Source: an uncultured Anaerolineales bacterium
GTDB lineage: Bacteria; Chloroflexota; Anaerolineae; Anaerolineales; UBA6663
Assembly: GCA_937952305.1 (NCBI GenBank)
Contig: CALFZO010000194.1
Span: 1 to 64,000, forward strand
Length of the DNA: 64,000 nucleotides
Direction: 5' to 3'
The notes beneath the pieces are model-generated. The model was not told where the DNA came from. It saw only the letters and a list, made by a program, of their open reading frames with translations, and searched no databases. Made by a program: the position numbers and the translations under genes. Positions 7,886 to 16,228 of this stretch are shown here, in pieces (position 1 is the first letter of the stretch; each line of letters opens with the position of its first letter).

Positions 7886-8629
7886 TTACTGCGCCCCGGC
7901 GCGAGCTTCGAGCAGTTTGATCAGCTCGGCCACCAGGCCGGTGTTGACGCCGGCGTTGGCCCGGCCGCCGCCGGCCGCACGCCGCGCTTCCAGCGTCGCC
8001 AGTTGGTCGGTGCTCAATTCGCCCTGAGCGCCGCCCTGCCCGCCGAAGCCCCCAGGCGGCCCGCCGGCGAACCCCTCCGGCGGCGCGCCGCCGCCGACGA
8101 AAGCGCCACCGTCACCGCCGAAGCCCGGGCCAAAACCGCCGGCGCCGGGCGTCGCGTTCGGGTCCGGCGTGCGCTGCGGGCGCGGGGTGCCGTCCTGCGG
8201 GAAGGTCGGCGCCAGCCCGTAGGCCTCAAACAACGCGCGCAGATCGTTGGCCGTCAGGTTCATGGCCGTGATCGCGGCCTGTTGGTCGGCCGTCAGGCTG
8301 TCCTGAATCTGCGTGACCACGGCCTCCAGCTCTTGAGGCGCGGCATCGGTGGCGCTGCTCAGCGCCTGCACGGCCTGCCACAACGGCAGCAGCGTGCGCG
8401 CCTGCTCCGGCGTCACCGCCTGGTCCGTGGCCTCCAGCTTGAAGATGCCCACCAGGAGCTGCGTCGACAGCGGCAGCGTCTGGCCGGCCGGGTTGGGCGT
8501 CCCGGCGCCGGCTGATCCCACGGCCAGGGCGGTGGGGTCGGTGGCGGATTGGGCCGCGGCGGCGCAGGCCGTCAGGACCAGCGCCGCCGGTAAGAGCACA
8601 ATCAGAGATAAGGGCTTTTTCACAGTCAC
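7886..8629 (-). CDS. Gly/Pro-rich lipoprotein of the exporter operon
   Basis: A 247-residue predicted lipoprotein with lipobox Cys22 (LVLTAC). A helical region (about 50-145) contains LTxxQ-like pieces such as LTADQQAAI and VTPEQARTL, recalling Spy/CpxP-type periplasmic stress proteins. A glycine-rich segment (about 165-200) and a short C-terminal helix follow. I cannot assign a firm family. It lies between the MacB-like permease and the two-component genes. An accessory or ligand-sensing role that feeds back on the kinase is a reasonable inference, by analogy with CpxP. Confidence 0.65.
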   Translation of the reverse strand: MTVKKPLSLIVLLPAALVLTACAAAAQSATDPTALAVGSAGAGTPNPAGQTLPLSTQLLVGIFKLEATDQAVTPEQARTLLPLWQAVQALSSATDAAPQELEAVVTQIQDSLTADQQAAITAMNLTANDLRALFEAYGLAPTFPQDGTPRPQRTPDPNATPGAGGFGPGFGGDGGAFVGGGAPPEGFAGGPPGGFGGQGGAQGELSTDQLATLEARRAAGGGRANAGVNTGLVAELIKLLEARAGAQ

Positions 8630-8649
8630 TCCTTGGTCAGGCCGCGGCG

Positions 8650-9909
8650 CTATTCGTGCCGCAGAGCCTCGATGGGGTCGAGTTGGGCCGCGGCGTTGGC
8701 GGGGTAGTAGCCGAAGAAGACTCCGACGGCGGCGGCCGAAGTGAAGGCCAGCAGGATCGACTCGGGCAGGATGACGGTGCGCATCCCGCCGAACTGGCCG
8801 AACAGCCAGGCGCCGCCCGCGCCGGCCACCACGCCGATCAGGCCGCCGGCCAGGCTGAGCCCGAGGGCCTCGGCCAGGAACTGGCCGCGGATGTCGCCGG
8901 GCGTGGCCCCCACCGACTGGCGCACGCCGATCTCGCGGGTGCGCTCGGTGACCGAGACCAGCATGATGTTCATGATGCCGATGCCGCCCACGATGAGCGA
9001 AACGCCGGCCACCCAGGCCAGCAGCGAACGGAAGGAGGCCGTGGTCGACTCCTGCGTCTCGATCAGGTCGTCCTGGGTGCGGACGGAGAAGTTGAGCGTC
9101 TCCACCGTGATCCCGCGGCGCTCGGCCAAGGCCCGCTGGATGCGGCTGATGACGCCGTCCAGATCCGCGCCGTCCGCGACCTCGACGTAGATCAGGCCGA
9201 CGCGGTTGCCGACGATGCGGCCCAGCGGCGTCGGCTGAAACTTATCGAAGAGCACGGTGATGGGGAGGTACAGCCGCTCGTCGTAGTCCACGCCGCTGAC
9301 CGTGCCCTTCTCGGCCGCCACGCCCACCACCGTCAGTTTGACGTTGTTGCCGACCGTGATCTTCTGACCCACGGGATACGTGTCGCCAAAGAGGTCCTGG
9401 GCCAGGCTGTAGCCCAGCACCGCGACCTTGGCGGTGCGGTCCAGCTCCTCTTCGGTGAAGAAGCGGCCCTCGCCGACGGGCACGTCGCGCACGGAGGGAT
9501 AATCCGGCGAGGTGCCGACCACGGGCACGGAATCGAGCGTGACCGCGCCGGCGCTGCCCGAGGCCTTGATGGTCTGCGACGAGTTCTGTTCAGTGGCGGC
9601 GCCGGCCACGTCTTTCAAGCCCGCGATCGCCAGCAGGTCGTCGTAGACCAGGCTGTTCTGGGCCTCCTGGCCGGGCGAGCCCGGCCCGCCGCGCGCCCCG
9701 CCAAAACCGGCGTTGGAGGTGACGAAGAGCAGGTTGGTGCCCAGGCCCTCGATGCGTTCGGCGATGGTGGCCTCGGTGCCGGCGCTGACGGCGACCATGA
9801 CGATGACGGCGGCCACGCCGATGATGACGCCCAGCATGGTCAGCAGGGCGCGCAGCTTGTTGGCCGTCAGCCCTTCCCAGGCGAAGCGGAGGGTCTCAAC
9901 CACGTTCAT
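8650..9909 (-). CDS. MacB-like ABC transporter permease
   Basis: A 419-residue permease of the MacB/FtsX type. An N-terminal helix (about 20-42, LLTMLGVIIGVAAVI) is followed by a large extracytoplasmic MacB_PCD domain (about 45-280) and three C-terminal helices. The signature TREIGVRQSVGATPGDI stands after the second helix. The ATG at 9909 was chosen because a longer reading is only a shadow of the ATPase gene; the start overlaps the ATPase stop by 14 bases. Such permeases work with a separate ATPase and a MacA-type adaptor by mechanotransmission, exporting peptides, lipoproteins or antibiotics. The substrate is unknown. Confidence 0.92.
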   Translation of the reverse strand: MNVVETLRFAWEGLTANKLRALLTMLGVIIGVAAVIVMVAVSAGTEATIAERIEGLGTNLLFVTSNAGFGGARGGPGSPGQEAQNSLVYDDLLAIAGLKDVAGAATEQNSSQTIKASGSAGAVTLDSVPVVGTSPDYPSVRDVPVGEGRFFTEEELDRTAKVAVLGYSLAQDLFGDTYPVGQKITVGNNVKLTVVGVAAEKGTVSGVDYDERLYLPITVLFDKFQPTPLGRIVGNRVGLIYVEVADGADLDGVISRIQRALAERRGITVETLNFSVRTQDDLIETQESTTASFRSLLAWVAGVSLIVGGIGIMNIMLVSVTERTREIGVRQSVGATPGDIRGQFLAEALGLSLAGGLIGVVAGAGGAWLFGQFGGMRTVILPESILLAFTSAAAVGVFFGYYPANAAAQLDPIEALRHE

Positions 9910-10651
9910 GGAGCACCTCCGGCAGCGGCAGGGAGGCCGGCAGCGCCGCGGCCGCGCTGCCGTTGGTGGACACGCTGATGCGGCCGTCGCGCACGACGAT
10001 GGTGCGCTGCGCGTGGGCGGCGATGGCGGCGTCGTGCGTGACCACGATGATGGTGCGGCCGCGGGCGTGCAGGTCGTGCAGCAGGGCGATGATCTCGGCG
10101 CCGGAGCGCGAGTCCAGGTTGCCGGTTGGCTCATCGGCCAGGACGAGCAGCGGATCGTTGACCAGGGCGCGGGCGATGGCCGCGCGCTGGCGCTGGCCGC
10201 CGGAGAGCTGCGGCGGCTTGTGGTGCAGCCGGTCCGCCAGGCCCACCGCGGCCAGGGCGGCCTCGGCCAGGACTCGGCGCTCCTTCTCGGAGCGCGGGCG
10301 GCGGCGGTCATAGGCCAGCGGCAGCATCACGTTCTTGAGCGTGGAGGCGCGCGGCAAGAGGTTGAAAGACTGGAAGACAAAGCCGATCTTGCGGTTGCGC
10401 AGGTCGGCCAGTTGCTCACGGCGCAGGCCGCCGACATCCTGGCCGTCCAGGACATAGCGGCCGTGCGTGGCGCGGTCCAGGCAGCCGATGATGTTCATGA
10501 GCGTGCTCTTGCCCGAGCCGGAGGGCCCGATGATGGCGATGAACTCGCCCGCCTCGATCGTGACGGTCACGGCGCTCAGGGCCGTGACGGCGGCCTCGCC
10601 CTGGCCGTAGACCTTGCCCACGGCCTCCAGCTGGATCAGCGGCGCGCTCAT
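9896..10651 (-). CDS. LolD/MacB-type ABC transporter ATPase
   Basis: A 251-residue ATPase with Walker A GPSGSGKST (42-50), a Q-loop in FVFQSFNLLPRAS, signature LSGGQRQRAAIARAL, Walker B VLADEP followed by TGNLD, and an H-loop in VVTHD. This is the LolD/MacB/FtsE group. It lies between the adaptor gene (4-base overlap) and the permease gene (14-base overlap), so the three are tightly coupled and very likely form one tripartite exporter. Confidence 0.95.
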   Translation of the reverse strand: MSAPLIQLEAVGKVYGQGEAAVTALSAVTVTIEAGEFIAIIGPSGSGKSTLMNIIGCLDRATHGRYVLDGQDVGGLRREQLADLRNRKIGFVFQSFNLLPRASTLKNVMLPLAYDRRRPRSEKERRVLAEAALAAVGLADRLHHKPPQLSGGQRQRAAIARALVNDPLLVLADEPTGNLDSRSGAEIIALLHDLHARGRTIIVVTHDAAIAAHAQRTIVVRDGRISVSTNGSAAAALPASLPLPEVLHERG

Positions 10652-12216
10652 TCGCCGGTCTCCGCCGTGCCGGTGCTCACCACATCGCCGGGGTTCAGCC
10701 CGGACAGGATCTCGGCGCTGGCGAAATCTTTCAGGCCGACGGTGACCGGCGTCAGTCTGAGCTGACCGTCGGCCTGCACCTTGAAGACGGCGTACGAGCC
10801 GGGCGCCAGCTCACGCAGCGCCTGGACCGGCACGAGCAAGGCGTTCTTGGCCTGGCCCGCGATCACGTCGACCTCGGCGTTCATGCCGGCCAACAGCTTG
10901 ACGACGGTCTCGTTCGGGTCCAGCGCCGCCCAGGCCTGCACCACGGCCGAATTACCCACGGTGACCAGGGCCGGGTCCACGCGCGTGACCTGGCCGGTGA
11001 AGGTGACGTCCGGCGCGGCCTCAAAGGTCACCGCCACGGGATAGTCCGGGGCCACGCTGCCCAGATCAGTCTCGTCCACGTAGAAGCGGACAAGGGGGTG
11101 ATCCAGCGCCGCGAGCGACAGCAGGTTGTTGCCGGCCGTCTGGCCGACCAGGCCATTGACGGCCGTGATGGTGCCGGCAAACGGCGCGGTCAGGACGGCG
11201 TTGGCGACGTTGAGCTCGGCGGTCTTGAGCGAGAGCTTGGCCTGTTCCACCTGCGCCTGGGCGTCGGCCAGGATCGAGGGGATGCCGGCCGTAAGCGCTC
11301 CGTTCTGGAGTTCGGTCAGGTGGGCCTGGGCCTGGGCCAGATCGGCCTCGGCCACGGCCGCCTGGGCCTGGGCCTGCGCCAGCTCGAGAGCATCGGGCGC
11401 GGCGGTGGCCGCCGTCAGGTTGGCCTTGGCCGCCGCCAGCGCGTCCTGCGCGTCGGCGACGGAGTTGGTGCTGGTGTTCTGCGCCTGTTCGGCGTTGTAG
11501 ACGGCGGCCTGGTAATCCTGGAGGGCGCGGTCATAGGCCTTCTGAGCGTTCTCCAGCGCGTTGCCATGCTGCTGGCTGTAGCCGGGCCACTGCGCCTCCA
11601 GGTCTTGATATTTCTTCAGGTTGTTGGCGGCGTTATCCAGGGTGTCCTTGGCCGAGCGCAGGCTGGTCTGATAGCTCGTGATCTCGGCCGCGTGCTGGGC
11701 CGCCGTGAACGTTTGCAGCGCGCGGTCGTACTGCTCCTGGTAGTAGGCCACATCCGGCGACGTCAGCGCGTGCAGGGTTTGCTGCGCCGCCGCCAGGGTC
11801 TGCTGCGCGGCCGCGACCGTCTGCTCGGCCGCGGCGAGGGCGGCCGCCGAGGTGAGTTCCTCCAGGTTGCGCTCAGCCGCCGCCAGGTTGAGCTGGGCTT
11901 GGCGCAGCTGGATCTGGAGCGTGGTGTCGTCCACGCGCGCCAGGACAGCGCCGGCCTGGACCTCGTCGCCGACGTCCACATTGAGCTCGATCAGACGCCC
12001 GGACGTGCTGAAGCCGAGGTCGAGCGCCGCGGACGGCTGCAGGCTGCCCACACCGGACGCGCTCAAGGTCAGGTCGCCGCGCGCGGCCGCGGCCGTCTGG
12101 AGCACCGGCGTCGCCGTCACGGCCCGCGCCGGCAGGTAGACCTGGTTGTAGTAGTAATAGCCGCCGCCGGCCCCGACCAGCAGGATCACGGGTAGCACCC
12201 ACAGCCACTTTTTCAT
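10648..12216 (-). CDS. MacA/HlyD-like membrane fusion adaptor
   Basis: A 522-residue adaptor with one N-terminal helix (about 3-22), a barrel-sandwich half near 60-110 (GRLIELNVDVGDEVQAG), long Ala/Gln-rich coiled coils (about 115-330), the second lipoyl half (APFAGTITAVNGLVGQ) and a beta-barrel domain. The ATG at 12216, with a GGGAG site about 8 bases upstream, is preferred to the longer reading, which adds 12 residues before the signal anchor. The coiled coil is long, about 200 residues. It is the first gene of a six-gene minus-strand unit that ends with the kinase at 5803. Confidence 0.93.
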   Translation of the reverse strand: MKKWLWVLPVILLVGAGGGYYYYNQVYLPARAVTATPVLQTAAAARGDLTLSASGVGSLQPSAALDLGFSTSGRLIELNVDVGDEVQAGAVLARVDDTTLQIQLRQAQLNLAAAERNLEELTSAAALAAAEQTVAAAQQTLAAAQQTLHALTSPDVAYYQEQYDRALQTFTAAQHAAEITSYQTSLRSAKDTLDNAANNLKKYQDLEAQWPGYSQQHGNALENAQKAYDRALQDYQAAVYNAEQAQNTSTNSVADAQDALAAAKANLTAATAAPDALELAQAQAQAAVAEADLAQAQAHLTELQNGALTAGIPSILADAQAQVEQAKLSLKTAELNVANAVLTAPFAGTITAVNGLVGQTAGNNLLSLAALDHPLVRFYVDETDLGSVAPDYPVAVTFEAAPDVTFTGQVTRVDPALVTVGNSAVVQAWAALDPNETVVKLLAGMNAEVDVIAGQAKNALLVPVQALRELAPGSYAVFKVQADGQLRLTPVTVGLKDFASAEILSGLNPGDVVSTGTAETGE

Positions 12217-12298
12217 CCACACACTCCCGAAGAGAGAATTGGCCCAAGCCAACTTAACACGCCGCTGTGAAGGAATTGAGAAGACCGTGTTAGGAGAG

Positions 12299-12331
12299 CA
12301 AAAAGGCCGGCGTCCACGCGGAACGCCGGCC
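12299..12331 (-). terminator. Terminator after the small secreted protein gene
   Basis: Read on the minus strand, GGCCGGCGT pairs with ACGCCGGCC across a 9-base loop (stem arms at 12305-12313 and 12323-12331), followed by T5. It separates the gene at 12400-12966 from the adaptor operon. Confidence 0.8.
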
Positions 12332-12399
12332 AGTGTGGGGAGCGCACCGTGAACCGCGGCGCGCTCAAACGAAGGGAGGAGAAAAGGGGTGAGCGAAGC

Positions 12400-12966
12400 T
12401 TACGAGTTGCCGCCCGTGGGCGCCACCGGGGTCGCCGGGGTGCTCGGCGTGACGCCTTCCAGGCCGCCGCGCCCGCCATGCCCGCCGAGGCCGTGCCCGC
12501 GGCCGCCGCCGAAGCCCAGATTGCCGCTCTCGGCGCCCCAGAAGCCCTTCTCCAGGCCTTCCAGGAGCCAGTCGGCGTGCTCGCGCGTGAGCGTGCCGTC
12601 GGTCACCGCCTGCTCGATGGCGGCCTTGTTCGCCGCCTGGCACGCCGCCTGGACGGCCGCCTGGACATCGGCCACCTCAACCCCGGCCTCCTCCGACAGG
12701 CTGGACAGCGTCTCGCCGGCCCACAGCTGCGTCTTCAGCTCGTCCACTGTCAGGTTGAGCGCCTTGGCGGCGGCCTCCTGGCCGGCCGTCCCGCAGGTGC
12801 CGCGGCCCAGGCCGATGCCGCCGCCCAGGTGGGCGAGCGTGGCGCTGCCGCTGACGGCGCTGTTGGCGGCTGACACCACCTTGGGCACGGCCAGCAGCCC
12901 GACGCCGAGCATCGCGATCCCGGCGATCAGAGTCGCCAGGCCGAACACTTTTTGCCATTTGGACAT
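12400..12966 (-). CDS. Secreted small helical protein (DUF2680-like)
   Basis: A 188-residue protein with a signal or anchor helix (about 8-32). A helical region (about 60-140) has blocks such as ALNLTVDELKTQLWAGETL, LSEEAGV and AVTDGTLTREHADWLLEGLE. This pattern of spaced repeats is common in DUF2680-type and related exported proteins of Gram-positive bacteria and Chloroflexota. The C-terminus is Gly/His/Arg-rich and may bind metal or surfaces. GGAGG lies about 10 bases before the ATG. Function is unknown. It lies upstream of the exporter operon but is separated by a terminator. Confidence 0.6.
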   Translation of the reverse strand: MSKWQKVFGLATLIAGIAMLGVGLLAVPKVVSAANSAVSGSATLAHLGGGIGLGRGTCGTAGQEAAAKALNLTVDELKTQLWAGETLSSLSEEAGVEVADVQAAVQAACQAANKAAIEQAVTDGTLTREHADWLLEGLEKGFWGAESGNLGFGGGRGHGLGGHGGRGGLEGVTPSTPATPVAPTGGNS

Positions 12967-13200
12967 CGTTGCGTTACCTCCATCACTGGCCGGACCGATT
13001 TGGCCCGGTTGGTTGATGGCTCCAAGATAACGGAGGCTGGTTCAGAACCGCTTCAGATCAGGTTAGCGCTGTTTGAGAAGACGGCCGCCGCTGCTCAGGG
13101 GCTGCTCAACTTGACCCGGCCGCCCCAGACTCAGGCGCGGCCGCGCCGGGACAAGAAGCGCGACCGCGTCTGCTGAAAGGGGGAAGGCGCCGTCAGGGAC

Positions 13201-13740
13201 TCAGCGCGCCAACTTCGCCAGGATCGCCTGCGCGATCGTCGCCTCCTGCGTGCGCCCCAGCGATTGCAGCGCCGGCCCGCGCGCCTGGGCCAGCGCCTGA
13301 GCCCAGCCGTCGCCGACCGCCACTTCGGACAGGTCGTCGCGGTAGAAGCCGAAGGCCAGATCGCTGTACGTGCCGCTGAAGTGGCCGCCGCCCAGGTTGG
13401 TGAGCGTCACCTGGCCCTGGCTGCCCTCGGCCGCGAACGTGATCGTGGTGTTGACGGGCGTGCTGGCCAGCGTGTACAGGTCATCCCGGGCGAGGCCCAC
13501 CAGCAGGTACGAGCTGCCGTAGTAGGCCGACCAGACGTAGAGCTGCTGCTCATCTTCCGACGTCTTGATCGGGATGACCGCCAGGCCGTAATCGCGCTCT
13601 TCCACGCGGGCCGCCGGCGTGCTCACCACGTCGTGCAGGTCAGGCTCATCGTCCGCGGCCAGCGCCGCCGACGGCAGCGCGGCCAGGGCCACGGCCACCG
13701 CCATCCCAGCGGCGACCCATTTCTTCGGGTGTGCAAACAT
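13201..13740 (-). CDS. Secreted protein of unknown function
   Basis: A 179-residue protein with a classical signal peptide (about 1-28, cleavage after AALA). The mature part has alternating beta-type segments (LAVIPIKTSEDEQQLYVWSA, TTITFAAEGSQGQVTLTNL) and a helical C-terminus. A strong GGAGG site lies 5 bases before the ATG. I recognise no family. It lies upstream of the small secreted protein and exporter genes on the same strand, about 230 bases away, so co-regulation is possible but not shown. Confidence 0.6.
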   Translation of the reverse strand: MFAHPKKWVAAGMAVAVALAALPSAALAADDEPDLHDVVSTPAARVEERDYGLAVIPIKTSEDEQQLYVWSAYYGSSYLLVGLARDDLYTLASTPVNTTITFAAEGSQGQVTLTNLGGGHFSGTYSDLAFGFYRDDLSEVAVGDGWAQALAQARGPALQSLGRTQEATIAQAILAKLAR

Positions 13741-13918
13741 AGGAACCTCCAGTGTGACCGGAGCTCGTCCGGTTTGGTGTGTTGCTCACACCTTAGCGGA
13801 GGTCCGTTTAGAAACTTTGGCGGCTGGGTGAGAAGCGCATGAACACCGAGGCCGCGCTCTTTAAGATTTCTAAACAGGCGGCCGGCCGGCGCGTCTTTGC
13901 CCGGGCCTTTATCGCGGT

Positions 13919-13924
13919 TAAAAT
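13919..13924 (+). promoter_or_regulatory. -10-like TAAAAT box upstream of the TSUP gene
   Basis: TAAAAT within GGTTAAAATGG, 63 bases before the preferred ATG at 13987. No convincing -35 box. Confidence 0.4.
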
Positions 13925-13986
13925 GGCCTACGCGACCGGCCCAGCCGGCGCGCAGCCTGGAAGACAGAGAGGACCTCAGCCCGTCT

Positions 13987-14751
13987 ATGCTCGAACCGTT
14001 TGAATACGTCCTGGTGGGATTGGCGGCGGTGGCCGCCGGGATCGTGAACGCCCTGGCCGGCGGCGGCACGCTGATTACGTTCCCGATGCTGACGGCGGTC
14101 GGAGTCCCGGCGATCGCGGCCAGCGTCACCAACACGGTGGCGCTCTCGCCCGGCTATCTCGGCGCGACGCTGGCCCAGGCCCCGGATCTGCGCGGGCAGC
14201 GCCAGCGGCTGTGGCTGTGCCTGCCGGCCGGCGCTCTGGGCGGCATCGTCGGCGGGATCCTGCTGCTCAACACCGGCGAGCGGCTGTTCAACGACCTGGT
14301 GCCATTCCTGATCCTGCTAGCGTCGGTGCTGCTGGCCGTGCAGGACCCGGTGCGGACCTGGCTCAACCGGCGCGCGCAGCAGTCCGGGGCCAAGCCGCCC
14401 TCCGAAGCGTGGGCGGCCGCGCCGGTGGGCCTGGCGGCCGTGTACGGCGGCTACTTCGGCGCGGGCCTGAGCGTCATCGTGCTGGCCGTGCTCGGCCTCT
14501 CGCTGGACGATACCCTGACGCGGCTCAACGCGCTGAAGCAGTCCATCGCCTTCAGCGTCAACGTCGCCGCCGCCGTCTTCTTCCTGTTTTCGGGCCAGGT
14601 GGTCTGGACGGCGGCGGCGGTGATGGCTGTGGGCGCGCTGGCCGGCGGCTCCCTCGGCGGGCGGCTGGCCGGCCGGATCAAACCGGCCACGCTGCGCTGG
14701 ATCGTCGTGGGCGTGGGCGTGGTGGTGGCCGTGATCTACTTCCTGCGCTGA
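13987..14751 (+). CDS. TSUP (TauE/SafE) family transporter
   Basis: A 254-residue membrane protein with about eight helices in two halves. The N-terminal half begins GLAAVAAGIVNALAGGGTL with the family pattern G-G-G-T-L-I-T-F-P. The second half repeats it with AVYGGYFGAGLSVIVLA. TSUP carriers move small anions such as sulfite, sulfonates or organic acids across the cytoplasmic membrane; the substrate cannot be read from sequence. The ATG at 13987 matches the start of helix 1; a reading from 13897 would add 30 residues of unlikely composition. It is convergent with the FAD monooxygenase gene. Confidence 0.88.
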   Translation: MLEPFEYVLVGLAAVAAGIVNALAGGGTLITFPMLTAVGVPAIAASVTNTVALSPGYLGATLAQAPDLRGQRQRLWLCLPAGALGGIVGGILLLNTGERLFNDLVPFLILLASVLLAVQDPVRTWLNRRAQQSGAKPPSEAWAAAPVGLAAVYGGYFGAGLSVIVLAVLGLSLDDTLTRLNALKQSIAFSVNVAAAVFFLFSGQVVWTAAAVMAVGALAGGSLGGRLAGRIKPATLRWIVVGVGVVVAVIYFLR

Positions 14752-14761
14752 ACGGCCGCGC

Positions 14762-16039
14762 TCACATCGCGGCGCCGGCCGCCTCGGCCGGAGTGAGGGC
14801 CAGCGACTGGGAAGCGCGCGGCGCGGGCCCGCTGGTGCGCGTTTCCATCATCGGCCAACTGCGATCCTCGCGCGTCACCTTCTCCCACAACGGCGCGGTG
14901 ACCTCCGCCAGTTGCACCTGGAAATGGCGAGCCAGGTCGCGCGCGCTGAGGCGGCCCTGGCGCTGCTGGCGCAGGCTGTCGTCCAGCGTCAGGCTGCCGA
15001 GCGCGGCGGCCGTCATCCCCAACGCGTACACAGGGTTGAGCGTCATCACGGCATCGCCGCAGACCAGAAAGTTCTCGGGCCAGCGCGGGAGCACTTCAAA
15101 ATGGCGCCGGCGGCTCTCGGTCAGCTGATAGCCAAAAGGCTCATCCAGCGGCTCAGCGGCCTGCAGCGCCGCGTAGAAGCGCGGCGGGAGCTGACGGGCA
15201 AAGGCCTCAAAGCCGGCGACATCCGCCGGAGGATAATCGCGCGCCACGCCGATCAACGTCACCAGCCAGCGGTCGCCCTCCACCGGCAGGATCAAGCCGC
15301 CGCGCGTGTCGGCCGGGGGCCGCGGACGCTGATACAGGATCTTCCAGCTCTCGTCGAAGCCAGCCGGCCGGCGGTACAGACGCGTGGCGTAACCGGTGTG
15401 GGTGGTGAAAACCGTCTCGCCCGGCGGCGTGTAACCCAGGTCGGTCAGCCAGCGCGGCGCCTGTGAGCCGCGGCCGCTGGCGTCCACCACCAGGTCAGCC
15501 GGAAACTCCTCCACGCCGTCACCCAAGGCCCCGCGCCGGCGCAGCCGGACACCGGTCGCCCGGGCGAAGCCGGCGTCGGTGCGCAGCCCCATCACCTCCT
15601 GGCTCGCCAGGAAGACCACGTTCGGGTACGCCGACAGCCGCCGGCGCAGCACGCTTTCCAGCAGGGGCCGGCTGAAGTTGACACGCTGACCGGCCTCGCG
15701 GTTCTTGGGCGCGCGCCAGACGCCGTTGATGCAGACGGCCATCTCGGTGACCGGGTCCACGCGCACCGCGCCATGGGCCACCAGCTCGTCGGTGAGGCCG
15801 GGAAACAGCTGCTCAAACACCGCCTGGCCCTCGGGCAGTAAGGTGTGGGCGTGCCGGGCCTGCGGCGTGCCCGGGCGGAATTCGTCCGGCCCCACCAGCG
15901 CATCGCGTTCGAGAATCGTCACCCGCTCGAAGTAGGCGGACAGGCTGCGCGCCATCACCAGGCCGGCGACACTGCCGCCGATGACGACGGCGTCCGCGCC
16001 CAACGGGGCCGCCGCAGTGTGTGCTTCAGTAGTGCTCAT
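14762..16039 (-). CDS. FAD-dependent monooxygenase/halogenase-like oxidoreductase
   Basis: A 425-residue flavoprotein. The N-terminal dinucleotide-binding motif is VVIGGSVAGLVMARSLS (18-34), ending in an acidic strand (VTILERD). The second FAD motif, LVCGDAVMTLNPVYALGM, lies near residue 320. This is the aromatic-hydroxylase/geranylgeranyl-reductase fold family, which includes FAD-dependent hydroxylases and epoxidases of natural-product pathways. The tryptophan-halogenase WxWxIP motif is not seen. The substrate is unknown. Neighbours on the same strand are an MFS transporter, a PIG-L deacetylase and a GNAT protein, so a tailoring role in a small metabolic cluster is inferred. Confidence 0.8.
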   Translation of the reverse strand: MSTTEAHTAAAPLGADAVVIGGSVAGLVMARSLSAYFERVTILERDALVGPDEFRPGTPQARHAHTLLPEGQAVFEQLFPGLTDELVAHGAVRVDPVTEMAVCINGVWRAPKNREAGQRVNFSRPLLESVLRRRLSAYPNVVFLASQEVMGLRTDAGFARATGVRLRRRGALGDGVEEFPADLVVDASGRGSQAPRWLTDLGYTPPGETVFTTHTGYATRLYRRPAGFDESWKILYQRPRPPADTRGGLILPVEGDRWLVTLIGVARDYPPADVAGFEAFARQLPPRFYAALQAAEPLDEPFGYQLTESRRRHFEVLPRWPENFLVCGDAVMTLNPVYALGMTAAALGSLTLDDSLRQQRQGRLSARDLARHFQVQLAEVTAPLWEKVTREDRSWPMMETRTSGPAPRASQSLALTPAEAAGAAM

Positions 16040-16228
16040 CGCTTCAAGCTCCTTGCCAGATCAACGCGGCGCGCCACCGGTCGGCGCACCCAGGTCTCTA
16101 CGATAGACGGGCTTTGTCTAAACGCCATCCGGCTTAAGGCCGATCACGCTCTAGTACCCCGTCCCCTTGAACTGGATGGATCTGTGTCGCCTGGCGCCGC
16201 TGTGGCCAGACACCCCTGTCCATCTCTT

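Noticed and set aside
8650..10311. A longer reading of the MacB-like permease with 134 extra N-terminal residues.
   Set aside because: The extra part is Arg/Ser/Pro-rich shadow of the ATPase gene; the ATG at 9909 fits the family start.
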